DNA of 64,000 nt from Rhodocyclaceae bacterium (lineage in GTDB: Bacteria; Pseudomonadota; Gammaproteobacteria; Burkholderiales; Rhodocyclaceae). The notes below the pieces were generated by a model. That model did not search any database, had not been told where the DNA came from, and worked only from the letters and a program-made list of their open reading frames with translations. Positions within the stretch are counted from its first letter, which is position 1. The number at the start of each line of letters is the position of its first letter. This document shows, piece by piece, positions 7,588 to 19,557 of the stretch. The DNA is taken from the NCBI GenBank assembly GCA_013791905.1, contig VMSX01000011.1:186001-250000 (forward strand), in the 5' to 3' direction. A program made the translations under genes and the position numbers.

Positions 7588-8247
7588 ATGGCAAACGTGA
7601 ATACCGACAAGTATCTGGAAAACAACAAGCTGTACGCCAGTGGCCAAGCCGTACACAAACCTGCCCACCCGGGAAAGCAACCAATCAATCCGGCCAAGCA
7701 CGTCGCGGTCGTCGCATGCATGGATGCGCGCATCGACGTGGAGGATTTGCTCGGCCTGCAGACCGGAGACGCGCACATCATCCGCAATGCCGGTGGCGTG
7801 GTGACCGACGACACGATCCGCTGCCTCATCATCTCGCACCATCTGCTCAATACCAACGAGATCATACTGATCCACCATACGCGTTGCGGCATGCTAGCTT
7901 TCACCGATGACCTGCTCAAGGCTGGCCTGGAGGGCGATCCGGCGGCGGAGAAGCTGCTCGGCCAGGCGACGGGACGCGCGTTTACGAGCCCGAAGAAATC
8001 CGCAGCGATGCCCGCGGCGTTTCATGCGTTCCGTGGTTCGCTCGAGCCGCTCGACGGGCCGTGCGACGCAAAGCAGACCGAGCGCCTCGAGTGGGATGTG
8101 CGGCGGAGCATGTCGTCGATTCTGAACCACCCATGGATTCCGACCAGTGGTCCGGACGCGGTCACGGTGCGCGGCTTTATCTATGACGTGGATACCGGAA
8201 AGCTGAGCGAAGTCAGCTACCCAGGAGCGATGGGGTCGATCGGCTGA
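7588..8247 (+). CDS. Beta-type carbonic anhydrase
   Basis: A 219-residue cytosolic protein that interconverts CO2 and bicarbonate. The zinc-site motifs are CMDAR (about residues 45-49) and HHTRCGM (about 95-101), with RNAGG between, as in beta-carbonic anhydrases. A strong ribosome site (GAGGAGGAATC) precedes the ATG. In an organism with a Calvin-cycle operon 2 kb away it may supply inorganic carbon, but it has its own promoter region and opposite orientation. A 9-bp inverted repeat (CTGCTTGAT / ATCAAGCAG, 8432-8456) lies downstream without a T-run. Confidence 0.88.
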   Translation: MANVNTDKYLENNKLYASGQAVHKPAHPGKQPINPAKHVAVVACMDARIDVEDLLGLQTGDAHIIRNAGGVVTDDTIRCLIISHHLLNTNEIILIHHTRCGMLAFTDDLLKAGLEGDPAAEKLLGQATGRAFTSPKKSAAMPAAFHAFRGSLEPLDGPCDAKQTERLEWDVRRSMSSILNHPWIPTSGPDAVTVRGFIYDVDTGKLSEVSYPGAMGSIG

Positions 8248-8561
8248 GAGCTTACTCAGGCATGAAGGCGAGTGCCTCACCCTACGGTGCGGGCGCTCGC
8301 TTGCAGCATCACTGCAAAGTTGGTTTTTGCTGCAAGCATTGAAATGGAAAAACCGGGTTTTGTCATTTCCCAGAGGTCGCCAGCCACTGCAACGACCTGT
8401 CGGCTGCTGGACATATGGGCGCCACCGGCGTCTGCTTGATTGCAGAAATCAAGCAGCCAGCCGAATGGCGGTTCTGGCCGACAACCCGCCTCTCAACTTT
8501 CCAAAGTCGCCGTCCCGCCAGCGCCGACTTCTCCTGCACCACGCCGGCACAGGAAAAAAGG
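8248..8561. other. Gap between carbonic anhydrase and amidase genes
   Basis: About 310 bp between convergent genes. It holds a hairpin at 8432-8456 (9-bp stem, 7-nt loop, no T tract) and a dispersed-repeat copy at 8508-8532. No gene is supported. Confidence 0.5.
8508..8532 (-). repeat. Dispersed 25-bp repeat, copy 4
   Basis: The minus strand reads GAAGTCGGCGCTGGCGGGAC then GGCG. It sits about 30 nt beyond the stop codon of the amidase gene, in the same orientation as that gene. Confidence 0.85.
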
Positions 8562-9890
8562 CTAAAGCCCGTACTGCTCCCGCACCAGGTCGGCGATGCC
8601 CATGCGCTCGAGTACTGTCAGTGGGCAGAGGAAGGTGACGCGTACCACCCCTGGCAGGCGCGCGATTTCGATCGATCCCGTCAGCGTCGCACGGTTCGAT
8701 ACCTCGTCGTAGGAAAGGCCGGTGGCCTTGGCCGCACGGTTCAGGCCATTGGTCGTCGCGTCATTGAGGTTCGGCCCGCTGCCGATGAAGGTTAGCGGTG
8801 CATTTTCCTCTAGCGCCGATGCGCCGTAGCGGGCGAGCAGCTCGCGCGCCTTGGCCTTGAGTTCGGGCGTGACCGGTCGTGCCAACGGCGGCAAGTCGTC
8901 GAGCCGTTGCAGCAGGATCGGGCCGTCGATGGATAGCCCTTTGAGCAGTTCGACCTGCAATTCGACTTCGCCGGAAACGTCGGTGGTGTGGCCGGCGATC
9001 TCGCCGTTGCCCTGTTGGGCGTGCACGTCGCCGATATAGACACCACCGCCAGGCACCTTGACCGGGCAGATCAGGATCGCGCCGGGGCGCACGGTGTTGA
9101 CGTCCATGTGGCCGTCGGTCTTGTGGCGGTCGAGCTCTGCCTGGGTGAGCCCGTACTCGTGCGGCGCGCCGACGAGGAAAGCGCCGAAGTCGCCGGCGTT
9201 GTGCGAATCGGGCATGTCGCACGAGGGCGTGGTGCCGAGATTGCCGACAAAAGGCGCCATCGGTGCCACCAAACCCGGCAGGTCGGCCACTGCATAGCTC
9301 AGAATCGAGTGCTGCTCTGAAGCAGGCGGAAGACTCGCGTACTTGCGGGCGTCGCCGGCGATCAATTCGGCGACTTCTTTCGGCACCGTCACCCCGACCT
9401 GGGTCTTGGCGTCGAAAACAATGGTGTAGCCGTGGCTCATGCGGAAGGGGCTGGCCTCGGCACCGCATTTGTCGCAATGCACCGCCTGCTGGCCGATGCC
9501 CTCGATATGGGTCGCGGGTGAAAGTGCACCGCAGCCGGGACAGACGCGCTCAACGAAGGGGTCGCCAACAAAGCGGCCATCGAGGCTCTGCATAACGCCC
9601 GAAGCGGTGGCAAGCGAGGTGACTTCGACGCGGCGGATGCGCAAGACCAGTGCGTCGCCGACTTCGGCACCCTCTATCGCGACCGGCCGCGTTACCTCGT
9701 GACCGCCCTTGAACTTGGGTGTAATCATCGGCCCCCAGCAGCCCGGGGCAGTGCTGGCAATCAGGGTACCGCCACTTTTCAATGGGCCGAGCATCGGTAT
9801 GCTCGGGCCGACAATACCTCCCGTAAAACTTTCGACGCGCAGGGTGGCTTGAGCGGTGGCCAGCTGCTGCAGCAGGGTTTCAGTTGTCAT
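8562..9890 (-). CDS. Acetamidase/formamidase family amidohydrolase
   Basis: A 442-residue member of the FmdA/AmdA family, which hydrolyses short aliphatic amides such as formamide or acetamide to the acid and ammonia. Visible family stretches include MPDSHNAGDFGAFLVGAPHE, then HMDVNTVRPGAILICPVKVP and GGGVYIGDVHAQQGNGEIAG, plus a CPGCG...CDKCG pair that probably binds zinc (about residues 118-145). The ATG at 9890 is chosen over an upstream one because GAGGAGGAAAG precedes it. It is monocistronic on the minus strand. The exact substrate cannot be read from sequence. Confidence 0.85.
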   Translation of the reverse strand: MTTETLLQQLATAQATLRVESFTGGIVGPSIPMLGPLKSGGTLIASTAPGCWGPMITPKFKGGHEVTRPVAIEGAEVGDALVLRIRRVEVTSLATASGVMQSLDGRFVGDPFVERVCPGCGALSPATHIEGIGQQAVHCDKCGAEASPFRMSHGYTIVFDAKTQVGVTVPKEVAELIAGDARKYASLPPASEQHSILSYAVADLPGLVAPMAPFVGNLGTTPSCDMPDSHNAGDFGAFLVGAPHEYGLTQAELDRHKTDGHMDVNTVRPGAILICPVKVPGGGVYIGDVHAQQGNGEIAGHTTDVSGEVELQVELLKGLSIDGPILLQRLDDLPPLARPVTPELKAKARELLARYGASALEENAPLTFIGSGPNLNDATTNGLNRAAKATGLSYDEVSNRATLTGSIEIARLPGVVRVTFLCPLTVLERMGIADLVREQYGL

Positions 9891-9993
9891 GACTTTCCTC
9901 CTCGGGAAAAACATACCTAACAACGGTCAATAAACTCCTTCACAAAGGGTAGTCGCCACCTGCCGCTTGTGCAAACGAATTGCGCCTTGGAAG

Positions 9994-10031
9994 CAACAAG
10001 GGCCGCCTGGCAAGCCAGGCGGCCCTTGTTG
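9994..10031 (-). terminator. Strong terminator hairpin after fba
   Basis: A perfect 17-bp stem (CAACAAGGGCCGCCTGG / CCAGGCGGCCCTTGTTG) with a 4-nt loop lies 18 bp beyond the aldolase stop. It closes the cbb operon. Confidence 0.85.
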
Positions 10032-10049
10032 ATCCAGAAAAGGCTTTGC

Positions 10050-11114
10050 TTATTTGACGATTGCGTTCAGCTCGCCCTTCTTGTAGCGGTTGGCCATCGT
10101 TTCGAGGTTGATGACCTTGATCTTGCTGGCCTGGCCGGCGCAACCGAAGGCTTCGTAACGCGCCTTGCAGATGGCTTTCATGGCCTTGCGAGCTTCGGCC
10201 AGATATTTGCGCGGGTCGAAGTTCTTGCGATCCTTGTTGAGGAACTGGCGGATCGCGCCGGTGGAGGCCATGCGCAGGTCGGTGTCGATGTTGACCTTGC
10301 GCACGCCGTGCTTGATGCCTTCGACGATTTCTTCGACCGGCACACCGTAGGTGGAACCCATCTCGCCACCGTTGTCGTTGATGATCTTGAGCCATTCCTG
10401 CGGCACGCTGGAGGATCCGTGCATCACCAGGTGGGTGTTGGGGATGCGCGCGTGGATTTCCTTGATGCGGTCGATGCGCAGCACTGCGCCGGTGGGCGGG
10501 CGGGTGAATTTGTAGGCGCCATGGCTGGTGCCGATGGCGATGGCCAGCGCGTCGACGCCGGTGGCCTTGACGAATTCGGCGGCTTCGTTGGGGTCGGTCA
10601 GCAACTGGTCTTGCGAGAGCGCGCCTTCGGCGCCGTGGCCGTCTTCCTTTTCACCCATACCGGTTTCCAGCGAGCCGAGGCAACCCAGTTCGCCCTCGAC
10701 CGACACGCCGATGGCGTGAGCGATGTCGACGACGTGACGGGTGGTGTTGACGTTGTATTCGAAGGATGACGGGGTCTTGGCATCTTCCATCAGCGAGCCG
10801 TCCATCATCACGCTGGAGAAGCCGGAGCGCATCGACTGGATGCAGATCGCCGGGCTGGCGCCGTGGTCCTGGTGCATTACGATCGGCACGTCCGGATGGG
10901 TCTCGATGGCCGCCTCGATGAGGTGACGCAGATAGGCTTCGCCGGCATATTTGCGGGCGCCGGCCGAACCCTGCATGATCACCGGGCTGTTGGTTTCCTC
11001 GGCGGCTTCCATGATGGCCTGGATTTGCTCGAGGTTATTGACGTTGAACGCGGGTAGGCCATAGCCATTTTCGGCGGCATGGTCCAGCAGTTGGCGCATG
11101 GAAACGAGTGGCAT
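10050..11114 (-). CDS. fba: Class II fructose-1,6-bisphosphate aldolase
   Basis: A 354-residue zinc-dependent aldolase joining or splitting fructose (and sedoheptulose) bisphosphate in the Calvin cycle and glycolysis. Zinc-ligand stretches are MHQDHGAS (about residues 80-87) and [14 protein letters not shown], followed by GTSHGAYK and VMHGSSSVP, as in the CbbA/FbaA type. The length is usual. It is the last gene of the cbb operon, 40 bp after pyk, and is followed by a terminator. A fragment identical to its 3' end is found at 7388-7430. Confidence 0.93.
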   Translation of the reverse strand: MPLVSMRQLLDHAAENGYGLPAFNVNNLEQIQAIMEAAEETNSPVIMQGSAGARKYAGEAYLRHLIEAAIETHPDVPIVMHQDHGASPAICIQSMRSGFSSVMMDGSLMEDAKTPSSFEYNVNTTRHVVDIAHAIGVSVEGELGCLGSLETGMGEKEDGHGAEGALSQDQLLTDPNEAAEFVKATGVDALAIAIGTSHGAYKFTRPPTGAVLRIDRIKEIHARIPNTHLVMHGSSSVPQEWLKIINDNGGEMGSTYGVPVEEIVEGIKHGVRKVNIDTDLRMASTGAIRQFLNKDRKNFDPRKYLAEARKAMKAICKARYEAFGCAGQASKIKVINLETMANRYKKGELNAIVK

Positions 11115-11154
11115 GAAAGTCTCCTCTTCTCTGTATGGTTGGTTGGTTAGTTTG

Positions 11155-12591
11155 TTAAGTAGTTCGGTGTTCGCCGACCCTGACGAGTTTCAGCGTATTG
11201 GTGCCGCCCGCCTGACCAATCGGTTCGCCATAGGTCAGCACGATCAGGTCGCCCACTTCGACTGCGCCAGAGCGGATTAATTCCTCTTCCGCTTCGAACA
11301 GCAGTTCGTCGCGGTCATGGCCGATATAACGCATCATCAAGGGATGCACACCGCGATAGGCGCTGACCTTGTAGCGCGTGCGCACGTCGGGGGTCATGGC
11401 ATAGATCGGCACGCCGCAATCGATGCGCGAGATCCACAAGGCGGTCGAGCCCGACTGGGTCAGCGTAGCGATGGCCTTGACCTGCAGGTGATGCGCCGTA
11501 AACAGGGCGGCCATGGCGATCGACTGGTCGATGCGGGTGAACACCCGCGACAGGAAATGACGGTCAAGCGCCGCGGCATCGGTTGATTTCTCGGCCTCGT
11601 GGCAAATGCGCGCCATGGCGAGGACGGTCTCGACCGGATAGTCGCCGGCAGCGGTTTCGGCTGACAGCATCACCGCATCGGTGCCATCAAGGACGGCGTT
11701 GGCGACATCGGATACTTCGGCGCGCGTCGGGATCGGACTGTGGATCATCGACTCCATCATCTGCGTGGCGGTGATGGCAAACTTGTTGTGCTCGCGCGCC
11801 AGGCGGATGATCTTTTTCTGCAGGGCCGGCACGGCGGCATCGCCGACTTCGACGGCGAGATCGCCGCGCGCCACCATCACGCCGTCGCAGGCGTGCAGGA
11901 TGTCTTCAAGGTTGGCAATGGCCTCGACACGTTCGATCTTGGCGACCACCAGGGCGGTAGACCCGGCCTTGTGCAGGAGCTTGCGGGCCAGGCGCAGGTC
12001 GCTGCCAGATTTCGGGAAGGACACGGCGACATAATCGACCTGCAGATCGGCGGCAGTCTGGATGTCCTCGATGTCCTTGGCGGTCAGCGCCGGTGCGGAA
12101 AGGCCACCACCCTGCTTGTTGATGCCCTTGTTGTTCGACAGCGTGCCGCCGTGGCGCACGATGCAATGGATTTCGGTATCGATGATGCGCTCGATATCCA
12201 TGACGATGCGCCCATCGTCAAGCAGCAGGGTATCGCCGGCTGCGACATCATCGACCAGTTCGGGATAATCGAGGCCGACGCGCGAGGTATCGCCCATGGG
12301 GCACTGGGCATCGAGAATGAACATCTGGCCGTGCTTCAGCACAACCTTGCCGTCGGTAAACTTGCCGATGCGAATTTTCGGGCCTTGCAGGTCGGCCATC
12401 ATGCCAACGGTGCGGCCATGTGTCTGCATGGCCTGCTGCAGCAGGGCAATGCGCCGCTTGTGGTCGTCGATGGTGCCGTGCGAGAAATTCAGCCGCACGA
12501 CATCGATGCCGGCAAAGACCAGCCGGTCGAGCGTGTCCTGGTCCGATGATGAGGGACCCAGGGTGGCGACAATTTTGGTGGAACGTTGCAT
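11155..12591 (-). CDS. pyk: Pyruvate kinase
   Basis: A 478-residue enzyme converting phosphoenolpyruvate and ADP to pyruvate and ATP. It starts [11 protein letters not shown] and contains [20 protein letters not shown] and ATQMMESMI (the substrate and Mg/K-site motifs), then a C-terminal regulatory domain. It lies between pgk and fba in the cbb operon, which links fixed carbon to pyruvate. A G+C-rich hairpin (12603-12625) separates it from pgk and may adjust relative expression or mRNA stability. Confidence 0.93.
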   Translation of the reverse strand: MQRSTKIVATLGPSSSDQDTLDRLVFAGIDVVRLNFSHGTIDDHKRRIALLQQAMQTHGRTVGMMADLQGPKIRIGKFTDGKVVLKHGQMFILDAQCPMGDTSRVGLDYPELVDDVAAGDTLLLDDGRIVMDIERIIDTEIHCIVRHGGTLSNNKGINKQGGGLSAPALTAKDIEDIQTAADLQVDYVAVSFPKSGSDLRLARKLLHKAGSTALVVAKIERVEAIANLEDILHACDGVMVARGDLAVEVGDAAVPALQKKIIRLAREHNKFAITATQMMESMIHSPIPTRAEVSDVANAVLDGTDAVMLSAETAAGDYPVETVLAMARICHEAEKSTDAAALDRHFLSRVFTRIDQSIAMAALFTAHHLQVKAIATLTQSGSTALWISRIDCGVPIYAMTPDVRTRYKVSAYRGVHPLMMRYIGHDRDELLFEAEEELIRSGAVEVGDLIVLTYGEPIGQAGGTNTLKLVRVGEHRTT

Positions 12592-12602
12592 TGGCAGTGA
12601 AG

Positions 12603-12625
12603 CGCGCCGCTTCAGTCGCGGCGCG
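12603..12625 (-). other. Intercistronic hairpin between pgk and pyk
   Basis: An 8-bp GC-only stem (CGCGCCGC / GCGGCGCG) with a 7-nt loop and no T-run. It is more likely a processing or stability element than a full terminator, because pyk follows immediately. Confidence 0.5.
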
Positions 12626-12640
12626 TTCTAAAGTTGGCTA

Positions 12641-13825
12641 TCAAGCCTGGGCGCGCTTTTCCAGGATCTCGACAGCAGGCAGCACCTTGCCTTCAAGATA
12701 CTCAAGGAAGGCGCCACCAGCGGTTGAAATATAGGACACCTTGTCGTAGATGTCGTACTTCTGGATGGCGGCAATGGTGTCGCCGCCGCCGGCCAGGGTG
12801 AAGGCCTTGGTGTTGGCGATGGCCATGGCAATCGCCTTGGTGCCAGCGCCGAACTGGTCGAATTCGAACACGCCGACCGGGCCATTCCACACTACGGTGC
12901 CGGCCTTCATGATGATGTCGACAAGTTCCTGCGCCGATTTCGGGCCGATGTCGAAGATCATGTCGTCGTCGGTGACGGCGCCGGCATCTTTAAGCACGGC
13001 AGGCTCGGCGGCATCGAATTTCTTGCCACAGACCACATCGACGGCGATCGGGATGGTGGCATTGCGGGCGGTCATTTTCTTCATCAGCGCCTGGGCGGTG
13101 GGCACCAGGTCATCTTCGCACAGCGACTTGCCGACGTTCTTGCCGGTCGCCTTGAGGAAGGTGTTGGCGATGCCGCCACCCACCACCATCTGGTCGACCT
13201 TCTCGGACAGCGCTTCAAGCACGGTGAGCTTGGTGGACACCTTCGAGCCGCCAACGATAGCGACCATCGGCCGGGCCGGACTGGCGAGCGCCTTGTCGAG
13301 TGCGTCAAGCTCCCCGGTCAGCAGGATGCCGGCGCAGGCCACCGGGGCGAACTGGGCGATGCCGTAGGTCGAGGCCTGGGCGCGGTGGGCAGTGCCAAAG
13401 GCGTCCATGACAAAGATGTCGCACAGCGCGGCGTATTTTTTGGCGGTTTCCTCGAGATTCTTTTTCTCGCCCTTGTTGATGCGGCAATTTTCCAGCAGCA
13501 CGACTTCGCCGGCAGCCACCTCGAAACCACCATCGACCCAGTCGCGCACCACGCGCACCGGCTTGCCGAGTTTGGCGGACATGACGTCGGCGACAGGCTT
13601 GAGCGAGTTTTCTTCGGAGAACTCGCCTTCGGTCGGACGGCCGAGATGGGAGGTGACCATCACTTTGGCACCGGCCTTCAAGGCGAACTCGATGGTCGGC
13701 ATCGAAGCGGTGATGCGGGCGTCGGAGGTGACCTTGCCGTCCTTGACCGGCACATTGAGGTCGGCGCGGATGAAGACGCGCTTGCCCTTGAGGTCAAGGT
13801 CGGTCATGCGAATGAATTTGGGCAT
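12641..13825 (-). CDS. pgk: Phosphoglycerate kinase
   Basis: A 394-residue enzyme interconverting 3-phosphoglycerate and 1,3-bisphosphoglycerate with ATP; in the Calvin cycle it runs in the ATP-consuming direction. It starts [20 protein letters not shown] and carries the conserved [24 protein letters not shown] and GPVGVFEF segments and the C-terminal [14 protein letters not shown]. The length is typical. It lies 83 bp after gap, with an imperfect hairpin (13861-13888) in between. Confidence 0.94.
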   Translation of the reverse strand: MPKFIRMTDLDLKGKRVFIRADLNVPVKDGKVTSDARITASMPTIEFALKAGAKVMVTSHLGRPTEGEFSEENSLKPVADVMSAKLGKPVRVVRDWVDGGFEVAAGEVVLLENCRINKGEKKNLEETAKKYAALCDIFVMDAFGTAHRAQASTYGIAQFAPVACAGILLTGELDALDKALASPARPMVAIVGGSKVSTKLTVLEALSEKVDQMVVGGGIANTFLKATGKNVGKSLCEDDLVPTAQALMKKMTARNATIPIAVDVVCGKKFDAAEPAVLKDAGAVTDDDMIFDIGPKSAQELVDIIMKAGTVVWNGPVGVFEFDQFGAGTKAIAMAIANTKAFTLAGGGDTIAAIQKYDIYDKVSYISTAGGAFLEYLEGKVLPAVEILEKRAQA

Positions 13826-13860
13826 GTTGAATCTCCTGAATTTTCTAAATCAGCCACTGA

Positions 13861-13888
13861 AGCGTTGCCCGATGCTCCGGGCAGCGCT
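13861..13888 (-). other. Intercistronic imperfect hairpin between gap and pgk
   Basis: AGCGTTGCCCG pairs with CGGGCAGCGCT (one mismatch) around a 6-nt loop. Without a T-run it is probably a stability or attenuation element inside the operon. Confidence 0.45.
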
Positions 13889-13908
13889 TGGATTGCCGAT
13901 TTACCAGC

Positions 13909-14928
<1,020 letters not shown>

Positions 14929-14935
14929 TTAAAAA

Positions 14936-16951
14936 TTAGACAAATTGCTTGACGGCCTTCACGACGTTCTCCACCGTGAAACCGAATTCCTTGAACAACA
15001 CGCCAGCCGGGGCCGACTCGCCAAAGCGATCGATACCGATCACCGTGCCGGCGCCGCCGACATACTTCCACCAGCTATCGGTGACACCCGCCTCGACGAC
15101 GATGCGCGGTAGACCCTTGGGCAGCACGCTGTCCTTGTAAGCAGTGCTCTGCCGGTCAAAGACATTGGTGCTGGGCATCGACACCACGCTGACGAGAATT
15201 TTCTCCAGGGCAAGCGCAGCCTGCGCCTTGAGCGCCAGCTCGACTTCAGAGCCGGTGGCGATGATGACTGCCTTGGCCGTGCCCTTGACTTCGGAGATCA
15301 CGTAGCCACCCTTCTTGATGTTGGCCAAGGTGGCAGCATCGCGCGGCACGAAGGGCAGATTCTGGCGGGACAGGGCGAGGGAAGTCGGGCCGGTCAGTTT
15401 CTCGACAGCCGAGGTCCAGGCCACCATGGTCTCGACCGTATCGCAGGGGCGCCACAGGTCCATGTTCGGGATAAGGCGCAGCGTGGCGATCTGCTCGACC
15501 GGCTGGTGCGTCGGGCCGTCTTCGCCGAGGCCGATGGAATCGTGCGTGAACACGTAGATCACGCGTTGCTTCATCAGCGCCGACATGCGCAGGGCATTGC
15601 GGGCGTACTCGGAAAACATCAGGAAGGTGCCGCCGAAGGGCAGCAGGCCGCCGTGCAGCGCCATGCCGTTCATGATGTGCGACATGCCGAACTCGCGCAC
15701 GCCGTAGGAAATGTAGTTGCCGCATTCCTTGCCGGAAACGTGCTTGCAGCCAACCCAGTTGGTCAGGTTGGAGCCGGTCAGGTCGGCGGAGCCGCCGAGG
15801 AACTCGGGCAGGGCCGGGGCCAGCGCGTTGATGGCGATCTGCGAGGCTTTGCGGGTGGCGACTGTCTCGGCCTTGGTGTTGGCGCCTTCGATGGCCTTTT
15901 TGGCGTGCTCGGCCCACTGGGCGGGCAGATCGCCGGCCATGCGGCGTTTGAACTCGGCCGCCTCGACCGGAAAGGCCTTGGCGTAGTGCTCGAACTTCTG
16001 GTTCCACGAACCTTCCCATTCGGCGCCCTTCTTCTTGGCATCCCAAGCTTCGTAAACTTCCTGGGGAATCTCGAAGGGGCCGAAGTTCCAGCCGATGTGC
16101 GGGCGGGTCAGCGCAATCTCGATGTCGCCGAGCGGCGCGCCGTGCACGTCATGCGTGCCCTGCTTGGTCGGCGAACCGGCGCCGATCACGGTCTTGCAGC
16201 AGATCAGCGAAGGCTTGTCGGTGACGGCCTTGGCGGCCTCGATGGCGGCGTGCAGCGCTTCCGGATCATGGCCGTTGACGTTCGGCACGACATGCCAGCC
16301 ATAGGCCTCGAAGCGCATGGGCGTGTTGTCGGTGAACCAGCCCTCGACGTGGCCGTCGATGGAGATGCCGTTGTCGTCCCAGAAAGCGGTCAGCTTGCCC
16401 AGGCCCCAGGTGCCGGCGAGTGCACAAGCTTCGTGCGAGATGCCTTCCATCAGGCAGCCGTCGCCGAGGAAGACATAGGTACGGTGATCGACGATCTCGT
16501 GGCCGGGCTTGTTGAATTCGTTCGCCAGCAGCTTCTCGGCCATGGCCATGCCGACGGCGTTGGTGACGCCTTGGCCGAGCGGGCCGGTAGTGGTCTCGAC
16601 GCCCGGGGTGTAACCGAGCTCGGGGTGACCCGGGGTCTTGCTGTGCAACTGGCGGAAATTCTTCAGGTCGTCGATCGACAGATCGTAGCCGGTCAGGTGC
16701 AGCAGCGCGTAGATCAGCATCGAGCCGTGGCCATTCGACAGGACGAAACGGTCGCGGTTGGCCCACTTGGGATTAGTCGGATTGTGGCGCATGTGGTGAT
16801 TCCACAGCACCTCGGCAATCTCGGCCATGCCCATGGGCGCGCCAGGGTGGCCGGAATTGGCCTTCTGCACGGCATCCATGGCCAAGGCGCGAATCGCGCT
16901 GGTCAGATTGTTGAACACAGGTGGCTCGAAATCGCTAAAGGTGGCAGACAT
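14936..16951 (-). CDS. tkt: Transketolase
   Basis: A 671-residue thiamine-diphosphate enzyme moving two-carbon units between sugar phosphates in the Calvin and pentose-phosphate cycles. The TPP-binding [18 protein letters not shown] (about residues 155-172) with downstream N is visible, as are the substrate motifs [32 protein letters not shown] and [18 protein letters not shown]. The length is usual. It lies between prk and gap, as in many betaproteobacterial cbb operons. Confidence 0.95.
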   Translation of the reverse strand: MSATFSDFEPPVFNNLTSAIRALAMDAVQKANSGHPGAPMGMAEIAEVLWNHHMRHNPTNPKWANRDRFVLSNGHGSMLIYALLHLTGYDLSIDDLKNFRQLHSKTPGHPELGYTPGVETTTGPLGQGVTNAVGMAMAEKLLANEFNKPGHEIVDHRTYVFLGDGCLMEGISHEACALAGTWGLGKLTAFWDDNGISIDGHVEGWFTDNTPMRFEAYGWHVVPNVNGHDPEALHAAIEAAKAVTDKPSLICCKTVIGAGSPTKQGTHDVHGAPLGDIEIALTRPHIGWNFGPFEIPQEVYEAWDAKKKGAEWEGSWNQKFEHYAKAFPVEAAEFKRRMAGDLPAQWAEHAKKAIEGANTKAETVATRKASQIAINALAPALPEFLGGSADLTGSNLTNWVGCKHVSGKECGNYISYGVREFGMSHIMNGMALHGGLLPFGGTFLMFSEYARNALRMSALMKQRVIYVFTHDSIGLGEDGPTHQPVEQIATLRLIPNMDLWRPCDTVETMVAWTSAVEKLTGPTSLALSRQNLPFVPRDAATLANIKKGGYVISEVKGTAKAVIIATGSEVELALKAQAALALEKILVSVVSMPSTNVFDRQSTAYKDSVLPKGLPRIVVEAGVTDSWWKYVGGAGTVIGIDRFGESAPAGVLFKEFGFTVENVVKAVKQFV

Positions 16952-17041
16952 AATATTTTCTCCCCGGGAATCCGCAATTATCCGCGAAAACCCGGTTTCA
17001 GGGGTTACAGGTATCGGGAGAGCGGCTACTGAAAGCGCGCA

Positions 17042-17920
17042 TCAAAGCGCCGTGGCGCGCCGCTTGTTCTCCATCAGGCGCAAAATCATCGGGGTGAAGA
17101 TCAGTTGCATCGCCAGTTCCATCTTGCCGCCCGGCACCACAATGACGTTGGGGCGCGACATGAATGAGTCGTGGATCATCGACAGCAGGTAGGGAAAGTC
17201 GATGCCCTTCGGATTGGCGAAGCGGATGACGACGAAACTTTCGTCCGCGGTCGGGATGTCCTGGGCGATGAAGGGGTTCGAAGTATCGACGGTCGGTACG
17301 CGCTGGAAGTTTACATGCGTGCGTGAAAACTGCGGAATGATGTAATTCACATAATCCGGCATGCGCCGCATGATCGTATCGACCACCGCCTCGGTCGAAT
17401 AGCCGCGCGCGGACTTGTCGCGGATCAGCTTCTGGATCCATTCGAGGTTGATGATCGGCACCACACCCACCAGCAGGTCGGCGTGCTGCGCAATATTCAC
17501 TTTGTCGGTAACGACCGCGCCATGCAGGCCTTCATAGAACAGCAGGTCGGCGGGCGGCAGGTCCTGCCAGGGCGTGAAGGTGCCCGGCTCCTGTTTCCAA
17601 GGCGTTGCCTCATCATGGTTGTGCAAGTAATAGCGGCGCTTTCCGGAACCGGTCTCGCCATAGGTCTTGAACAGGTTTTCCAGCTCGTCGAGAACGTTCG
17701 TCTCGGGGCTGAAGTGGCTGAAGTGATCGTTGCCCAGCTTGGTCTGCTCCGCGGCTGCTTCCTTCATCGCCTTGCGGTCGTAGCGGTGAAAGGAGTCGCC
17801 TTCGATGATCGCCGCATTGATATTTTCGCGCCGGAAGACATGCTGGAATGATTTGGTGACCGAGGAAGTACCCGCCCCCGATGAGCCGGTGATGGCGATG
17901 ACTGGATGCTTGACCGACAT
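17042..17920 (-). CDS. prk: Phosphoribulokinase
   Basis: A 292-residue kinase that phosphorylates ribulose 5-phosphate to the RuBisCO substrate, the hallmark of a working Calvin cycle. The P-loop GSSGAGTSSV is at about residues 12-21, followed by EGDSFHRYDR, HFSPETN and YEGLHGAV, as in the bacterial CbbP family (~290 residues). It lies 28 bp after fbp and 90 bp before tkt. RuBisCO is not in this window but should exist elsewhere in the genome if the cycle is complete. Confidence 0.94.
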   Translation of the reverse strand: MSVKHPVIAITGSSGAGTSSVTKSFQHVFRRENINAAIIEGDSFHRYDRKAMKEAAAEQTKLGNDHFSHFSPETNVLDELENLFKTYGETGSGKRRYYLHNHDEATPWKQEPGTFTPWQDLPPADLLFYEGLHGAVVTDKVNIAQHADLLVGVVPIINLEWIQKLIRDKSARGYSTEAVVDTIMRRMPDYVNYIIPQFSRTHVNFQRVPTVDTSNPFIAQDIPTADESFVVIRFANPKGIDFPYLLSMIHDSFMSRPNVIVVPGGKMELAMQLIFTPMILRLMENKRRATAL

Positions 17921-17948
17921 GAGCGTCTCCGAAAAGTAGTAGAAAAGG

Positions 17949-18995
17949 TTAGCGAAAGAGGGATCGCGAGGAAAACAGCGGCATGTTGTAGCCTTCCAGA
18001 TCCTTGCCTTCGATGTATTCCTGATGGTAGCGATGCAGACGCTCGACCTCGCTCTTCGAGCCGAAGATGAAGGGAGCGCGCTGGTGCAGTTCGCCCGGCT
18101 TTATGTCGAGGATGCGGTTGCGGCCGGTAATGGCCGCGCCGCCCGCCTGCTCGATGATGAAGGCAATCGGGTTGGCCTCGTAGAGCAGTCCTAGACGGCC
18201 ACCCTGCTCACGCGTGCGCTCGTCGTGCGGATAGAGGAATACGCCGCCGCGGGTGAGGATGCGATAGGCCTCGGCGACCAGTGAAGCGACCCAGCGCATG
18301 CCGAAATCCTTGCCGCGCGGTCCTTCCTTGCCCGCCATGCATTCCTGCACATAACGGCGCACCGGCGGTTCCCAGAAGCGCTCGTTGGAAGCGTTAATGG
18401 CGAAGGTGGACGCCTCGGTGGGTATGGTGATCTTGGGGTGGGTCAGGATGTACTCGCCGACCTCACGGTCGAGCGTAAAACCATTGACACCCAGGCCGGT
18501 AGTCAGCAGCAACCGGATCGAGGCGCCATACTGGATCAGCCCCGCGCACAGCAGCTGCGCGCCCGGCTGGAGGAAATCCTCCTCCTTGGGCTTGCGCTTG
18601 AGGTCTGGCGCACGCAGGACGGAAAAAATCGTGCCGGTCTGGAAGTTGATGTCCAGGTTGCCCGAGCCATTCAACGGGTCAAAGGTCAGCAGATACTTGC
18701 CGCGCTGCTGGCCGGCCGGAATATGGCTGATGCCCTTCATGTCCTCGGAAGCCATCGCGGCAAGGTGGCCGGTGGCGATACCCGCCTGCAGCATCACCTC
18801 GTTGGCCATGGCTTCGAGCTTGGCATTGAGATCTTTGCCGGTGGCGAGCAATGCACCCTTGCCGACAGCATTGGCAATGGTCTTGCTGGCGATGGCGATG
18901 TCGTTGAGCAAGCCGGTGAAATCACCCGTGGCGCCGGCGATCTGCCGTTGCTCCTCATTAATGAACTGCGTCAGCGTAATACGCCCGACTTCCAT
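17949..18995 (-). CDS. fbp: Class I fructose-1,6-bisphosphatase
   Basis: A 348-residue Mg-dependent phosphatase producing fructose 6-phosphate (and possibly sedoheptulose 7-phosphate). The metal-binding DPLNGSGNLDIN (about residues 126-137) and the C-terminal substrate loop GGRLGLLYEANPIAFIIEQA are diagnostic; the family's usual DPLDGSSN is here DPLNGSGN. It is the first gene of the minus-strand cbb operon. A terminator-like hairpin lies about 90 bp upstream. Confidence 0.93.
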   Translation of the reverse strand: MEVGRITLTQFINEEQRQIAGATGDFTGLLNDIAIASKTIANAVGKGALLATGKDLNAKLEAMANEVMLQAGIATGHLAAMASEDMKGISHIPAGQQRGKYLLTFDPLNGSGNLDINFQTGTIFSVLRAPDLKRKPKEEDFLQPGAQLLCAGLIQYGASIRLLLTTGLGVNGFTLDREVGEYILTHPKITIPTEASTFAINASNERFWEPPVRRYVQECMAGKEGPRGKDFGMRWVASLVAEAYRILTRGGVFLYPHDERTREQGGRLGLLYEANPIAFIIEQAGGAAITGRNRILDIKPGELHQRAPFIFGSKSEVERLHRYHQEYIEGKDLEGYNMPLFSSRSLFR

Positions 18996-19557
18996 GTGCC
19001 CCTCCTCACTTTGTCAGCAACCTGCCGTAGCGGCTGGCCGCAATATTTTTTCTCTTATTTACACGTACCGCAATCCTAGAAAAATCCCTGTCCCCAATCG
19101 GGGACAGGGCCAAGCTGGCAAATGCCAGAGGGAGTGGAAAGCAATAACTACAAACCTGTAGCCCAAGGCTACCGTGTAAGTGAGCAAACTCTAATGGGCT
19201 CGACCTATAAGCACCAGTCATTTTTTCTTATAGATAGAATAAGCATTTGATTATTGCTGTGCAGCAGAAAAACAGAAATCCCCTTTAGCACAGGGGATTA
19301 GACACCATCGCGCCAACGCCGGACTGTCCCGAACAAAACAACATTTGACACCGAAGAGATTCCACACATCTATCAACTTAGACTCAATACAATGGGAATG
19401 TGCAACTTTTATGACCTACTGAATGAATTCACGGATCCATCAACTCACTTGAAAATTTGCAAAATTCGCTGCAAGGAAAAAACAGTGGGTGTCAGCTGAA
19501 GTTCGCACATTCCCTCAATGAATGCTTTCCAACCACAACCCATTAAGGACAAACTTC
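18996..19557. promoter_or_regulatory. 560-bp divergent region between the cbb operon and a DsrE-like gene
   Basis: It should contain the cbb promoter on the minus strand and the DsrE-like gene promoter on the plus strand. A strong hairpin with a T-run on the minus strand sits at 19086-19109. The rest is markedly A+T-richer than the coding regions around it. I see no cbbR gene here. Confidence 0.5.
19086..19109 (-). terminator. Intrinsic terminator or attenuator upstream of fbp
   Basis: A perfect 10-bp stem CCCTGTCCCC / GGGGACAGGG with a 4-nt loop is followed on the minus strand by ATTTTTC. It is in the fbp orientation, ~90 bp before its start, so it either ends antisense transcription through the DsrE-like gene or acts as a leader attenuator for cbb. 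Confidence 0.65.

Noticed and set aside
9648-9672. CGTCGCCGACTTCGG in the amidase gene resembling the repeat core
   Set aside because: It lacks CCAGC before the core, and the encoded VGDAL stretch is expected for the family.
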